64,000 nt of DNA from Acanthaster planci (taxonomy: Eukaryota; Echinodermata; Asteroidea; Valvatida; Acanthasteridae): contig NW_019091410.1 in assembly GCF_001949145.1 (NCBI RefSeq), forward strand, positions 1,120,658 through 1,184,657. Direction: 5' to 3'. Made by a program: the position numbers and the translations under genes. The stretch's first letter is position 1, and each line of letters begins with the position of its first letter. Positions 50,597 to 64,000 of the stretch are shown piece by piece. The notes under the pieces are model-generated. The model made no database searches. It was not told where the DNA came from and was given only the letters and a program-made list of their open reading frames with translations.

Positions 50597-53500
50597 TTAA
50601 GGTGATCTACGTACGAGCGACATTCTCTGTATTAAACAGGGCCCCCATAACGAAAAACGGTACATGAACAAGACGAAGTTGCACGCGCAGCTGAATAATA
50701 ACCAATGTTTCCATGGTTGATACCGATATCAGTTTTGCCAGCAACGGGGACAAGCACCACAGGGGAGACACAGCGGCAGTACAGGTGCAACCGGTATGCA
50801 CTGCCCCTGTGATCTGGCCGGCGGGTGTGATAAAGCTGCACCGTTCGGCTATACCTGTGCCGTGTCATCAATTAGGCAGCAAAACCTGGCACTGCGCCCC
50901 GTAATTGGAGAAACGGCCGGTGGCAAGGGGACTTGTATCGGGGAATGGAGGTGAGACGCTTGCGGCCTCTTGTCCGAATGAAATAGGATGCTGGTGATGC
51001 GTCGTGTCAAAACAGCAACTTCAAACTTGAAATCTCTTAATTAGCGTTCAAACCCACTACTGCAACCTCTCATGGAAATAAATACACACAGTTTTCGCAT
51101 CACCAAGAACACAAATTATGTCTTTGCAAACATCATAAAGTCATGCGTAAAAGCCAATGATTAATTTCTGATCGTGAACACAAAATTCAATTCACAAATC
51201 ACCACGATCCTTGAGAAAAATTCTGATTCGTGAACCATAAAGACCTTGGTCTTTGGGCGATTTGGTCCAACCAACAGGCCTATGGAGCACGTCATGTTCA
51301 ACCCGCACACCAAGTTTTACACGCCCCGTCCTTTTTGAGTTTGGGCGGGAAAACTTTAAACTTTTTACTTGCACACACCAACATGTACACACAGGTTTCA
51401 TACTTGAGGACATCCTTTTGTTTCAGTGCGGCTGGAAAAAAATCTGCATGAAACTACTCATTTGTTTGATCTGTGAATACAATTTTCAGCATTTGTTGTT
51501 GATAGTTCCTGCCCTGATCGTCTTCCTTATGCTGTAAATAACCCTAGCCCTCAAATGTCTGTAGACCTGTTTTTATATTGTATGGACATCTCTTTTTCTT
51601 AGATCCACACGAGAAATATAATGCATATTGTAGCCCAAGCAAAAAGGATTAAACACACACGGGTACGACGGAAAAAGTGTGCCCATTCAGCTCCGGTGTG
51701 GGGGGGGGTTAAAATAGTGAACAATAATTATGTAGGGAGGCCTAAACCTAGCCCTAGTTATAAATAAAGGTATAATTCTGAATTGTCATTCGCTTAGGAA
51801 ATAATCTCATTAAGGGTTTTCAGCTGGATCTGGATGCGTTTATGCTCCAATAAAACAAATAGACTGCATTATATTACACTAATCTGTATGAGGGATGGCA
51901 TAGGGTTCGAGTTTCAAGTCTGCAAACATAAAAAAGTGTCATACTATACAATATCATCCACAAATTCCAACGACAATTCGAGTGAAAATGCTTGAATAAG
52001 ATGTTTTTGCAACAAGACCCTGAGAGAAGATATTTAATTTATCAACAATTCCGCCATTATTATTGTACGAGTTCTCAACCTTGGACGGAACGCAAATTGC
52101 TGTCCTCTTTATACGAGCAAAGCTAAAAAAAAAAAAAAACCCACATTATTTACGCATCCCCATTCGCATAAATGCCACAGTATCACTGCAGGAGATTTTA
52201 TACACTACGACAGCACACATGCAGGTCAATGGGATATGCTCTTCTCAATATTAAGAATATTTTTTTCCATCAAACAACCTCTTTTTTAACATTTTCGAAG
52301 TCGACGACAGAGGGTTCAGAACATCGGTGCCGTTTCAACTGAATGCATAAAAGCAGACCGATAACTTGTACAGAAAATAAAACTTTGAAAAAGTAAGCAG
52401 TGAACATGGTTTCCTGAGGGAAAAGCATGCAAATTTATGCAGCTTTCATTCATGTGGCGGCTTTGCGTCGAGACTGCACTAAAATTGTTTGCACTGAGGG
52501 TATCCACGATTGCAATCTCCACTATTTAATATCAGAACTGAAGCTTGAAGATACGGTGTTATCAAGTCCGGACCTCCTGTATCTAGACACATTACGCCGA
52601 CGGGCATTTACACCCCTTGGCTGCAAATTTCGCATCTTGATAGGCCGCAATTCGTTGCACAAAGCAACTCCGCTTCAAGTGATCTTATCATTTGCGCACA
52701 CGGCCTGAATACACACTCGGTTTTTTAAGCATAGATTCTGAGGCGAGATACCGGCAGTCATGCATAAGAGAGCAAGCCGGATGTCTTGGCCAACATGATT
52801 ATGTTGAGTGCACTAAGCTTGAATGACGGACACGAAATGCATTTTCTTGGATAAGAAGAAAATGGGCTTGTTGTAAGAATTATTGCTGGTTTCATATTAG
52901 CAAGTGAAATCGTGTCTTTCATAAACAGATGCATTTTATTAATTTTGGAGAATTTATTGATCCCCAGAGCTCACTTCCATATGCTAACGTGATAACAAAT
53001 TTAAAAATGCATTAGGTTAATTTTTAATTATGAGTTTTTGCCTTTACACCGATGTATATAAGGGTAAAACTCCATAAATAAAAGTAAACATCCCCAAACG
53101 CTATTACATCTTTGAATACATTAGGGTTTTATTAACGAAACATGCAAATGATGCTGAGTCTCATTTACACAAAACCGAACATTCAACAACTGGCTGGTGT
53201 ATTTTTGAGGAACACGTGATCTATCAGTATTCGTTCGAATGTGACTGATTCTTGACTTAGCTTTAGTTTTAACAAGACGGAACGACCACAAGCCAGACAA
53301 GCACGTTTCTCCTTCAAGTAAAGTTGTTACCGCAAAATGCCAGCTCATTTTTCCAATACTCGTTGCTTTGAATTGATTCCGTTGTTGCTATGCCGTGGAA
53401 CAGATGCATAGGGTTAAAAGATACTCCACTCATTATCTCGCAGAAGTGACTATATTTTTATAATTGATCCACTTGAAAACTGATAACGCCAAAATATCTT

Positions 53501-54692
53501 GAAGCATATCAAACGACAAAACGTCCCAGAAAGCTAACATCATCACTGCTTGCTAAAGAGCCGAAATAACAAGCGTGAAATTAAACTCACTGTTCGTAAA
53601 AGGAATGTCGAACAATGCAATGGGGAAGATGGAATATAAGAAAGCACAGAAAAAATATCAACCTAAGCTGATGACGTGGTATGTGTCAAGTGTATCGATT
53701 TCGCATCTCTAAAGACTTCAGTGATACTAGCGATGCATCAGTCATAATAAGACAGCCACTAACAAACTGTAGTGTTGGGTTCGCTCTTTTGTATACAGTC
53801 CCATCAAGGGACCGTGTTTTGAATTACCAATCAATCGCAATAAAGGTTCACTTTTAATTCCTGAACAATGTTGGAAATTAGACCTCACCCAGAGCCACAA
53901 AATGCACGTGCACGAACAATACCTAAAGTAAGTATTAACACCCACCTACCTGAATCTTGGCGTCTTACATCACACTATAATCATGAGAGGAGAGAGAGAG
54001 GCGTTGCCTCTTCGTCAAGGGATGCATCCTCTCTCGATCGCATTCCCTGTCCAAACCTGCCAGGCAAGTCTCTGAGGAAAGAAGTTTATAAGCAGATAAC
54101 CTTTATGAGGTCATCGTCGGAGTTCGAAAAAAAAAAATCAGGTGAAACTTTTTGAGCGACAATGTCAGCACTGATGGTGGTATGGTCTCCTGGGGCATTT
54201 CCTCGACGATGATTTGATTCCGGTGATCAGAGCTAATCCGACCGCGCATGACGTGCCACTACAGCAGATTGCTTCATACAATTTAACAGCCTATCACTCT
54301 TCAACAAGGAGACAGTGAAGATCACCTTTACTTTCCAAAAAAAAAACAAAAAAACCGACACGGTCAGGAAGCGAAGGGTGATAAGATTTCCTTACGTATC
54401 GCGTTCCCCCGGTTGCTGAAATTTCTGAGTTTTTGTAAAGCCATATAATCCACGAAAATCAATGTTGGTTGGTTGTTCGACGGCTGAATGTGAACACACA
54501 CCTCCAACCATGACTTCAACACTTCAACCCAACGCAGATGGCGTTCGATGTGGCAAACAATTTATGTATGCAATATCAAGGACTGTCAAAGAATATTTGT
54601 TGTTTGAATTCTAAATCGTGACCTTTGACTTCTACAAAACCTGCGGCAAACTGCTTGCTGGCTTCAGTTACCTAAAATACACAAATTAAAAA

Positions 54693-54797
54693 TGTTTAAA
54701 GGCTTGACGTTTCGATGGCAGAATATTTTGCCTATGAGAAAGATTTTCGCTTCAGTGATGAAAAAGTCACATTCTTTTACAACCCAACCTTGATTAC
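54693..54797 (+). repeat. Possible retroelement terminal fragment
   Basis: The string GGCTTGACGTTTCGATGGCA, followed by alternating short complementary words, resembles terminal segments of dispersed elements seen in invertebrate genomes. It has a 29-codon frame on the plus strand that is probably fortuitous. The assignment rests on resemblance only. Confidence 0.2.
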
Positions 54798-55138
54798 CCG
54801 ATAAGACTCTGAGCTTGAATTTATTAAAATTGCCAGCCCCTGCATGGGCCTGGAAGTCTCAAAAACATTACGGACCAGGTCAAACAATCGGCTTTTCCAA
54901 CTCAGATGTAGTTCACAGTGACTTCTACGGCAACGTATCTACCTAATGAATGTCCTTATCCTCTTTGTAGCCTGAATTGTTTTCTCAAGGAATTTTTTGT
55001 ACATGTTGAAAAACATTACAGCCCTCGGCCATGGTCCGGAAACTTTTAAGGCCTCCAGCGGGAATGCTGCAGAGGAAAACACTCAAGCCACTGGGATTAT
55101 GAGCGAGACAGAAAGGAAAAAAAACCTGGTCTTGTAGT

Positions 55139-55250
55139 TTAGGAGGCTGAATGACCAACAATATGCCGCAGAAACTCCACAATGTCATTTGCAACGGCAA
55201 TGTCAAACTTAAGCCGCTCAAAGTGGAACAGGAAAGCAAACCATGCTTCG
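55139..55250 (-). CDS. Unidentified exon-like segment ending in a stop codon
   Basis: After a plausible acceptor (CCTGATAACCCAG) the minus strand reads EAWFAFLFHFERLKFDIAVA, then NDIVEFLRHIVGHSAS, then TAA. The composition looks like a folded protein: regular hydrophobic spacing, few low-complexity runs, higher GC than its flanks. I do not recognise the family. It could be the terminal exon of an unknown gene, a pseudogene fragment or a transposon remnant. No convincing upstream exon was found. Confidence 0.25.
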
Positions 55251-57564
55251 CTGGGTTATCAGGTAAACTTCAGGTGTAATTACAAGAAAAGAACAGCATC
55301 AAGCATAGGGACACACAAGAAAATTGGTAGTGGTCACAGTGCCTGAAAAGAGCTAGTGGAACTAGTACCACAGGTTCAAATAGGTAAAGAAACATAGTTG
55401 AACTGCTGGGGAAACTGACGGTGAGTACCTCAATCCATTCCATTCTATGTTTCTATTCCTCTGAGGAAATACACAGGAAAACATGGGGCTTTGATCGTGT
55501 TTTGAAAAATAGTTCTCACCGACTCCCAAAAAGCAGTCCATGACTAATTGCAGAAAGTAATACAATATAACTTTGCTCACCACGCTTATGCACTGCCCTG
55601 TTGACAACCGAATTGAAAATACGAGTCAACGATCTAATAACAATTTATTATTAAGAATTTATTCGGGAAAAATAGTCTCTCAGCAAACACAATCACTTTC
55701 GCCGTTTTAGACGCCGCTGAGAAATGAAAACTGCCCGCCGGCCTCACGTTTCCCATCTAAAACCAAGATCGCAAGCAACAAGGAATATCGTGTGACCAAC
55801 AGTTGAGATATGAATAAGAGAGTTCATTTTCATTCACTGAACTTCAGTTTTGAAAAGGTTGCAATCGCTGATGAAAATCCAGATAAATATGTAAACCACT
55901 AAAGCAAAACCCCCGAAAATGGAAAGTAGCCTCTTGAAATGGCAATTTGTCAATGCCGAAGCGAGCGACCAAACCTTTCCTCTGACATTTTACTTTCAGG
56001 CAGCTGGGACAACAATTTCTCGGAGGGTAAACACACTATAAAATGCCTGGTTTACCCGTGTAAAGGGGATGTGAGTGATGCAGCCCTTACTGCGAGGGGC
56101 AGAGGAAGACACCAATGAAGGCAGTCATTACAATAAGGGTTTTCTTCCCTTATTCCAAGTGTTAGGATAAGTGCAGTAAGAGACAGTAATTATTTTTATT
56201 TGAATGCCGTTCATTTGTGAGAATGCAATTAAATTCACACCTGTATTTTTCAGTCTTTGAAGCCCAACTCACGCGCTAGGCAAGTTTTTGATAAAATCCT
56301 GTCGATTGCAACAAGAAATGTTGACATCAAACTCAATGTACAACTTGACTAATAAATCATTGACTTTAAATTTCATTATAAAACAAAACAAGAACAATGT
56401 AAGCATTGAACAAAGTTTTGGAACAAATCAAAATAATCTTCAGATGGATGGAATTCAGTTATTGACTTACGTTACTGACATTTGAAACTTGCGCACGATC
56501 AGCTCCGATGGAAACGTTACGTAGGAGTAGGAGGATTTTGTACTTTGGATTCTGAAAGTAGGGACAAATGGATTGCAATTTGAGACTGAGACTTTGAAAA
56601 AAACAGGAAATGTAGTATTTTACTCTCAGGAACAAAAACATCCACCAGCAGCAATTTCATTAAAAGAACAAACGGAACCAAAACAATTTTGGAAGGCATC
56701 CATTTTTATTAAGTGTCAGTAGACATAACAATGTTTCATATTGACAACAATGATCCTTGTCAAGATAATGTAGATGCTAAAGGGTTTTTCGGTAACAATT
56801 TCAAAGCAGATGGAATTTAAAAAGAAACACAAAGTTGTGAAAATAAAACTAGAAATAAACTATTGTACACCTGCTCCTTTCTGCTTTCATAACATCTTAA
56901 AAATGACAATGTTCCTCAATGGCATGTAATGTATATAACCAGTGTTTGCTCAAACATTGTAATAATTAAATTGAACGAGCTATGGAAGGATTCAACCCTA
57001 CATTACACACAGCGGTAGAAGCTGCACCGAAAAATATAACATACTCCAGATATACTTGATAATTTGGAATAACTCACAGACAACACCCAAGAGAAAAAGT
57101 CTGTTGATAAATACATGTAGTTCTTTGTAAGTTTCTACCTTGCCAGAAATGGTACACAGGAAAAACTATGAACCTAATATGACCTCACCTCATAATACAC
57201 ACAGAGTGAAATTACATGCCAGCACACATGATATAGCTGTTTGTTCATGCAAGAGGACACATGCTTTTAAATGTTTATTGGCATTAATAATGAAGCACAC
57301 GAAATTTAGAAATATGGCCTATAGTATGAATGTTTGCATGGCCTTTGAATAATTCAGTATCTTTGCCCTTCAGATAAAGTAGTGAGGCTTCAATGATCTA
57401 TATGATTTCCACAGAAAAGGGCAGTTTTTGAACTTTTTGTTCAAACAAAAAAATCCCTTCATCAGTTCTGCATTTGTAAACGTAAACAAACTTCAAGCAG
57501 GACATAAGAATACAGTGAAATCCTGTTCAAACGAATAAAGAAAGTACAGATCTCTTCCCAGTAG

Positions 57565-57610
57565 CATGGTAATGTTGATCAGTTCATGGTAATGTTGATC
57601 AGTTCATGGA
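57565..57610. repeat. Short tandem duplication in the FDXR 3' region
   Basis: Two exact copies of the 20-bp unit CATGGTAATGTTGATCAGTT (57565-57584, 57585-57604), followed by the start of a third (CATGG). Confidence 0.8.
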
Positions 57611-57840
57611 AATCATCTACCTCACGTTTGAGTTATCTGGTTAAAAGTTTGCAGCCAAGGCCTAGTTAGCCATCTTGTCTCGTTTGAGTCAAGACATTTA
57701 ATGAGGCAATGACAAAGAAGCTACTGACGCTGGACACTCTCTCAGGGCACTTGGAGACAACTCTCCATCCACATACCTAGCAGGGTACTTGTGATAATGT
57801 ACCGCTAAATTGGGGCCATTCAAACCAGAATAGACACTGC

Positions 57841-57846
57841 TTTATT
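57841..57846 (-). terminator. Possible FDXR polyadenylation signal
   Basis: AATAAA on the minus strand, 39 nt after the stop codon. It would give an unusually short 3' UTR. Another AATAAA at 56705-56710 is an alternative more than 1 kb downstream. Confidence 0.3.
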
Positions 57847-57885
57847 GAGATGAATGTACCTGTTTAGTTTGCCTATCCCTCCTCC

Positions 57886-58016
57886 CTATCTGAAAGCATA
57901 GTGAAGCATCTCCTCCACTGAAGTCAGCTTCTCCCGTGGTTTGCCTTTCTTCTCTCCTCTTGCCTTCTCCTCAGCATCAATCTTAAGCCAATCAGCATAG
58001 GACACTGGTCTGGTAC
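57886..58016 (-). CDS. FDXR: Ferredoxin/adrenodoxin reductase, terminal coding exon
   Basis: NADPH:ferredoxin oxidoreductase is a mitochondrial flavoprotein that passes electrons from NADPH to [2Fe-2S] ferredoxin, which serves Fe-S cluster assembly and mitochondrial P450s. This exon encodes the last 42 residues: [20 protein letters not shown], then [22 protein letters not shown], stop (57886-57888). It matches the family C-terminus, which in vertebrates has RPVSF, then W.KLDA.E...G...GKPREKL and EML. The acceptor is a T-rich tract ending GCATACAG, and entry is phase 1 (a split codon ending GT). The FAD- and NADPH-binding exons are not seen up to 64000, so the preceding intron is at least 6 kb, or this is an isolated fragment. 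Confidence 0.88.
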
Positions 58017-61000
58017 CTGTATGCAAAACATGCAAAATCAAACACTGAACATATGTCACCAGACCTTGTACAAAGTAATGGTACTGGACACATATTGAAT
58101 CCTTACACGAACGTTTGAAAGAGAGACTTCTTTTTCTTACTGTGAAATACTCCTTGGACCCTTCATTCGCAAAACCTATATAGCATATTCCAGGTACCCT
58201 ACAGCAAATTCTTTGTAACTAAACACTGGGCTGCAGTTTAATCATTACACAGAGTAATAGTGGCCTATTTCAATCTTGTACTAAATCCATCACAAATCAT
58301 GAAATACGAAGCCCTGGATTTTGATGGTTTGATGGTGGTAAGGTTTGGTGCTTGTGCACGCTTGCCTCAACATCCCTTACTCATTCCACTATTTGTATAT
58401 CCAATGAGATTACGGCCTTGAACGGAATAGGTGAGCTGGAAGAAAGACACCAAGGGGGACGCAGAAAGATAATGCAAAAAAGCCACTGTTATACTGAATG
58501 AATTCTCACAATGCTGACTTCAAACTCTGGTTTCCTGACAAAGAATAATTGGGGGAAAGAAAGTTTGAGTCAAAGTCCAGACTCCCAAAAGTGAAAGTCT
58601 CCTTATATTTGAAATAAACGTGCAAAGAAATCCCTCATTAACTCCAATTCTCTATTCTAGGCTTTTTTGGTTCAGAAGTGTCTCAAATCCTCCACTCAAC
58701 CATTTTGTGTAGAGACACACAATGGCACACGCATTCCTTGAATTCATTTGCAGGGGCATCCAGTCCAAAACATCTGGTCTACACCTTCCCAAATCATGTG
58801 TTCCTTACGTGAGGCTTTGGTCAATCAAAAGTGATTTTTGCACAGTTTCACTGTCAACACTCTGCTATTGTCAAATCTGGCACAATAACACTGAAGGAAT
58901 AAAGTTACTAATAACTTGTATTTCAAAACTCAAGGAAATTAAAATCACACATTGCCTATGATTTACTGACAACACCTGTCCACAGAATTATGGGCCTCGT
59001 AAGGTCACAAGAGTATGAGGTACGTACCTTGCCCCTAATAAATTAACCATACAGACCAACTGGGTGCATGTTTAAACACACCCTGTAAGGAGATGCTTAT
59101 TCCATGGAGGAACACAGCTTATTCAAAGTTTCACTGCAGAAAAGTTAAAAACAATTCCTTTTCTCGTTCATAAACAATGTTTTGTAACATTTGTTAATTG
59201 GACAGAGTAATTTTCCAGCACTTACATCAAGTGGTTCCGACCCTCCAAATAAAAAAACCACAAAAACCCTCCATTTTCATGCAACTTCACAAGTTTCCAA
59301 CTCATTCCTGGAGTCAACTGAAACTTATAACACTCAAAACAGAGGTAGTCCAACAAGCCGTGCCTTTAAAAAATATCATGGCTCTGTTCAAATACTGCAC
59401 ATTTACCTATCAGTCCTATACAGCTAAACATCATTACACTTCACTGATAGGCAGACAAGGGATGATACATCTTTCTGTGCAAACTCAACCAAGGTACATG
59501 AATAAATGGTGCTCATCATTACATCTCTACAACAGCCACTGTATCACACAGGGCAGGATAATATCCCCCAAATAACCTGTCCCTAGTCTTTGTTCAGGTG
59601 GCACTCGAGTAATCGATACTGGTGTTACTCATAAAGGCCATTTTGAAAATGAGCCTAATTGAGGCCAAGGTTAATATGAACAGACAAACTTCAAGTACAT
59701 ATAAAGGAATATCATTTGATTAGGGCTATCGAGCACCAGCTGCTTGGAAACCTCATCAATAACCTTTCTGCTTCCAGAATGAATGAAACAAGCTCCCCGC
59801 ACAAGTATGAAAATGGCCATCGGATTTCCTGAATAAAGGCCAAACAAAGACCCACCATAGTAAGAGTCCTTCCGAGACCTCCTTCTTTTTCCTACTCTTG
59901 TTTTTCTTATTCAGAATTACCTCAGTTTCTAGTCTTTTCTCCATTCAAAACTACACGTCTTCCGACTGCGCCACCACTATATACAACAAGCCAAGAGGTG
60001 CATTTATGACTTAGTTCTACAGATACATACTTACCCAAAACACAGCCCTCTCAAGTCCAAGCACAAGGAAGCTATGCCCGCCTGTCCATGAAGGGGCACA
60101 ATTTGGAAGTGTCTCAGTCCCCAGTTCACTTAAGACCACCTTAAACCAAATTCTCTCACTGTACTTACAAACATCCAAGCATTGGGCAGAGATGCTGGAC
60201 TATCCTTAATTTTCAATACTAATCTTTAGATGGAAATTATGGCACACTGGTTTCGACAAGCACTGTTTCTGTCAACTGCGGAATATATTATGAATACATT
60301 GTCCTGATGCTTAAGAATTTTTCAAAAGCTTGATAAGAAAATTAACACAATAAACCATTACATATTTCACCGTTTGCACGCTCCCAAACCATCTGCCCAA
60401 AGTTCTTCCTAAAGGGAACCTTCACATCAAAAAGGGTGCAGTTTCGGAAATCTATCTTGAATGTCAAGTGTGTGAGTTATCAATCAGTCTGAAGAATTCA
60501 TATCAAGCTAAAAATGGAGTGTGCGAGGTGTTGGATGACAGCACCAGCGTGTCAGACAGGAAAGAGAGAACACAAAAGCCTAAGGTGTCAAGGTTCACCT
60601 ATCTTCACACTTTACTACAGGGATGGCATCAGCTTTCCTGCAGCAGGTTTGGTTTGCAACTCAAATTTTCTTTTTTTTTATCGGGGGGGGGGGGGCAGAT
60701 CAAACGATAAATTGTTAAACTAAATACATGTAACTTTTTAGGATCTCATTTTCCCTTTTTTTTTAAACGTGTGATTGTTTGAACATTGATTTAATCTGCT
60801 TTTAGCCAAAACCGCCCCAGAAATTTCAAAAACATTGTGTTGTTTAGATGGATTATGTCATACAGGGCACAGATCATGACAAGTAAAGAGATGGCAGATG
60901 GAGGGAAGTTTTTCAACCAGGCTCATGCATGCACCCCACATACATGTAAAGGCGGTACATGTACATTCCAACCTGAATTCAAACTAAAATTGGTCATGCA

Positions 61001-64000
61001 TGCTCAGTGGGTCCTGCACAAAATGCACCCTGAGCATGGAAGAGGGGAGGTTCCCCACAGATTATCAGAAGCAACCCCCTGTTGTTGCTGCCTGGGACCG
61101 GATGGGACTGGATGGGGACATGCAACTGACAGCCTTCCGAATGTGGATTTAAAATGGCATTTTCTATGTATTTCAACATTTTGACATCCTATCCATCAGG
61201 ATTTGTAGTCACTCCTATCCACCTATCTCTCTGAGGAATTGTCCATGCAAACATGCATGCACTGTTGTTACAACACTGTACTGTTGGTGAGGGAAAAGTC
61301 TGTCTTCGTACTGTGCACTTTTATCCATAGCAATTGCTAATCAATATCGCAATTAGAAGAAAGTACAGCTACTGCCCTTTGAGAATTTTACAATAATCAA
61401 CATTTCATTGCAGTAGTGGCTGAATTCACAAACAGCATGACTAATCAAGGTTGGAGACTGCTGGATTTCTGTGGTATCCCATGCAGAAAATGGCACTAAT
61501 AAAGTGTACACATTTTACAAATCCAGTCAGTCATAAAAAAAATTGAGGAGGATTAGAATATGTACAGGTCTTACTTTGATGAATTGCTTACTTATGCAGC
61601 TGTCTTTTTCAATGAATTCAGCGAGATCCTGTCTGTGTACTCATGTATTCCTATGATCAAAAGTGCTCTGACACTTTTTTTATTGACCTATATTGGGGAG
61701 TGCACAAAAGCTACAGGTATATGCTACTGAATATTCAGGGTGTTGAAGATGAATTGTAAACACTTAATGAGGAACTACAAAAAAGAGTCCAAATGTACAA
61801 GACTGATACTGGGCACGAGGAAGAAAAGCTCATGTTCCATAAATAACCAAGTGACCTGTTTCAATTAGTCTTCATACTGAACACCAAATCTTTATAAAAT
61901 GATTTCCAGTGAGGAAATACGGTACCTCTTCTGGAAAGAAAACATTTCGGTCATTTCAATTCTCTTGGTAATAACAACAGGGTTATGGTGAAAAGATCAC
62001 TGACAGCGATCATAAAGGTATGTTTGATTTGAAGGTACGTTGTGTAAAGGGAAATCCCTGCGATTTAGCAAGAATGAGTATAAAAATGCAAGTCAATCCT
62101 CAAAAACACCTGAAAGGCAAAGTATGGATATGCCTGATCAAAAGCGGTGTACTTGTAGACTTGATGTAAGTCGCTCATGTTTTACTTAATACACGTATAC
62201 GTACAGTATACACGCACTACACAGCTGCATATGCATGCAAAAATGCAAGACCATGTTAGCATGCCGTAGGGACTGTATTTTATGGCTGGTGGTGAGAGTT
62301 TTACTCTGTAGTGGTACGACAGGCTTGGCATTAATCAAACCATCATGATTTCATGAAAAATTGTACATCCAGCCGTGTCTGAAACGGGCTTCTTGCGCTA
62401 CAGCTACAACTCCTGCAAGCATGTGCCCCACTGGTGGCGGAAGCGAAGCCCGAAAATCATTCTGCTGCCGGCGATGCGCCCACATTACTTTTAACTGCAA
62501 AAAGCGGACCTAAAGCAGCTACACACGTAGCAAGCTCGATTACAACATGCTGCAGGACTTTGATGTGGCTACATTTTCCCCAGGAATTGCAAATGTTACT
62601 CAACTGTGACATCAGTCCCAACTCCTATTACTGCATTCAGCGAGTCTGGAATACTGATTCAGATATAGTCTGTTATAACAAATGCAGACGGGATAGTACC
62701 GAGGAACAAACTAATGCGTACAGGCAGTGGCATGTTCTGTTTTAGCATCGTGGCCGAGACGAGCTGTGCATCATTATTCCAAAGCTTTCAATGGAGCCCA
62801 GTTATTTAAACAACCTTTGAACAATTGATCTTCCTCGAACTCAGAACACGTGGCCATCTGGTCACTGTCCGCTTTTATTGAATATATTAAGATACTATTT
62901 GCCAGTGGGGGGTCTCTCCTCCGTCCCCTGCTAATGATTAAAAACTATGAATCAATCTGCTTGTTAGACTGGGTGGCAGGATTTGAATCCAGGTCACAGA
63001 AGTAAAACACACGAAAAGGACATGTACCACTTTGCCGGCAACTCCTTCAGGTTGCACTCCCCAGGCAGGAGATTCGAGTAAATTCTAACACAATGTATGT
63101 TGTCAAGAGTATATACAGCTTAAATCAAACTGACAAAAAACATTGGCCAAACCACTGGTAACAAAAGTGTTCTAACAGAAACAAAACAGGAGAAAGTCCT
63201 TTTTTTACCGAGGATGGGCCACAAGGTAACATTACTAGTGCATCAAAGAATGGATTCTCTGCACAGTATCTTGGCAAAAATCTTCGACTGTGATAGAGAG
63301 AAAAATCTTTACAGCATGAACCAATATCACTAAAAGCTCACAAGAACTTGATATCACTAATTTTGAACCTTTTGAAATCTTCAGACACAGGCAGAACTAC
63401 TGCTTTTTGTATTGATACGCTTCTGTGATGCAAGGTCTACTGGCAGCCAATTACACTGTAAATCATTATTCCCAGCATGATGCCCGGCAATCAATGGCGC
63501 TAGTACAAAAATACCACACTGAGTAAACAAGTCAGTCACAACACCAGGGGAAAAAAAAGAAAGCAGTCCGATTACTGCCAGCACAGGGCACAGAAATACA
63601 CCCTTCTCTTCGCCTGTTGACAAATGACAAACAGGTAAGTGGTACGCATGGACAAGAAAAGGTACGAGTTCAAATATCAGATCATGTGCAAGTTCGACCG
63701 TTTGCACAATCTGTTCACCCTAAAGCACATTCAAACAAGTTCTGGAGTCTGCTACAGGCTGTTTTTCCCCCCTACATCACCCCTCCTTTTTTTTTATACT
63801 GTAATCGTATCATTGATTTGTCTGGATCGATAGTGACGGCTGAGCAGCAGTTATGGATGCAGGAGGGAGACGAGGCTTGCCACATGTGACCCCCAGTGGC
63901 AACCAGGCTTTGTAATGTACTCCCAGGCTTTACTTTTGCGTTTTAAGAGTATGAATATTGACAGGAATAATTGATTCTACGGATGAGATTTGATGCAAAG
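58017..64000 (-). other. Probable last intron of FDXR, continuing beyond the window
   Basis: No earlier FDXR exon is recognisable: I looked on the minus strand for the expected GP.GVI and preceding segments. It holds a degenerate tRNA-like sequence (62971-63050), a T-run followed by a 13-G run (60671-60695), and open frames such as 62434-62745 (plus) and 63381-63707 (minus) that show no family resemblance. Confidence 0.45.
62971..63050 (-). repeat. Degenerate tRNA-Leu/Ser-like sequence (possible SINE)
   Basis: The minus strand has an A-box-like GTTGCCGGCAAAGTGG (about 63027-63042) and a B-box-like GGATTCAAATCC (62979-62990), with the wide spacing typical of tRNAs with a long variable arm. 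The stems are too eroded for a working tRNA. Confidence 0.35.

Larger units (their letters stand above)
36834..57885. other. Intergenic region between the guanylate cyclase start and FDXR
   Basis: About 21 kb without a recognised gene, apart from exon-like candidates listed separately (48614-48820, 55139-55250). It contains MITE copy B, the second MITE family and GC-rich patches near 37300-37460, 45474-45600 and 50640-50900. The guanylate cyclase promoter should lie in the first part, but I see no clear TATA box or initiator that decides the transcription start. Confidence 0.5.

Noticed and set aside
54660-54690. Short minus-strand coding-like stretch (VTEASKQFAAGFVEVKG) downstream of the 55.2-kb candidate exon
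   Set aside because: It has a possible acceptor and a stop after about 30 codons, but the upstream candidate already ends in a stop, so the two cannot be joined simply; it is also next to a retroelement-like motif.
60837-61184. 115-codon plus-strand frame
   Set aside because: Composition reflects TACATGTA-like simple motifs and tandem GGACTGGATG words; no homology or splice support recognised.

Overview
The window is animal nuclear DNA: AT-rich, with short exons bounded by GT/AG splice sites, long introns, miniature inverted-repeat elements and tRNA-derived fragments. The species cannot be fixed from sequence. A marine invertebrate is likely, and a cnidarian or an invertebrate deuterostome would both fit. 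There are no bacterial operons, CRISPR arrays or rRNA genes.

The dominant feature is one gene on the minus strand, a natriuretic-peptide-receptor-type membrane guanylate cyclase. I reconstructed 16 coding exons between 36788 (start codon) and 1712. Their splice phases agree at every junction and give 910 codons. In order they encode a signal peptide, an extracellular ANF-receptor ligand-binding domain, a Cys-containing juxtamembrane hinge, one membrane helix, a kinase-homology (pseudokinase) domain, a coiled-coil dimerisation linker, and the first part of the catalytic cyclase domain. The remaining catalytic exons, by family length about 150 residues, lie beyond position 1. Intron 1 is about 13 kb. 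Two introns carry copies of a 176-bp or related palindromic MITE, and intron 4 contains a tRNA-derived fragment pair next to a 362-bp assembly gap.

Upstream of the start codon are an open GC-rich leader with a hairpin 7 nt before the ATG and an overlapping out-of-frame upstream ORF. From about 37 kb to 57.8 kb the sequence is mainly intergenic. It holds another full 176-bp MITE, a second MITE family carrying CRE-like sites in its arms, GC-rich islands and a few unidentified exon-like ORFs.

At 57886-58016 (minus strand) is the terminal coding exon of ferredoxin/adrenodoxin reductase (FDXR). No earlier FDXR exon is recognisable up to 64000, so the rest of that gene probably lies to the right. 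The two recognised genes are not functionally linked: one makes cGMP at the cell surface, the other feeds electrons to mitochondrial ferredoxin.
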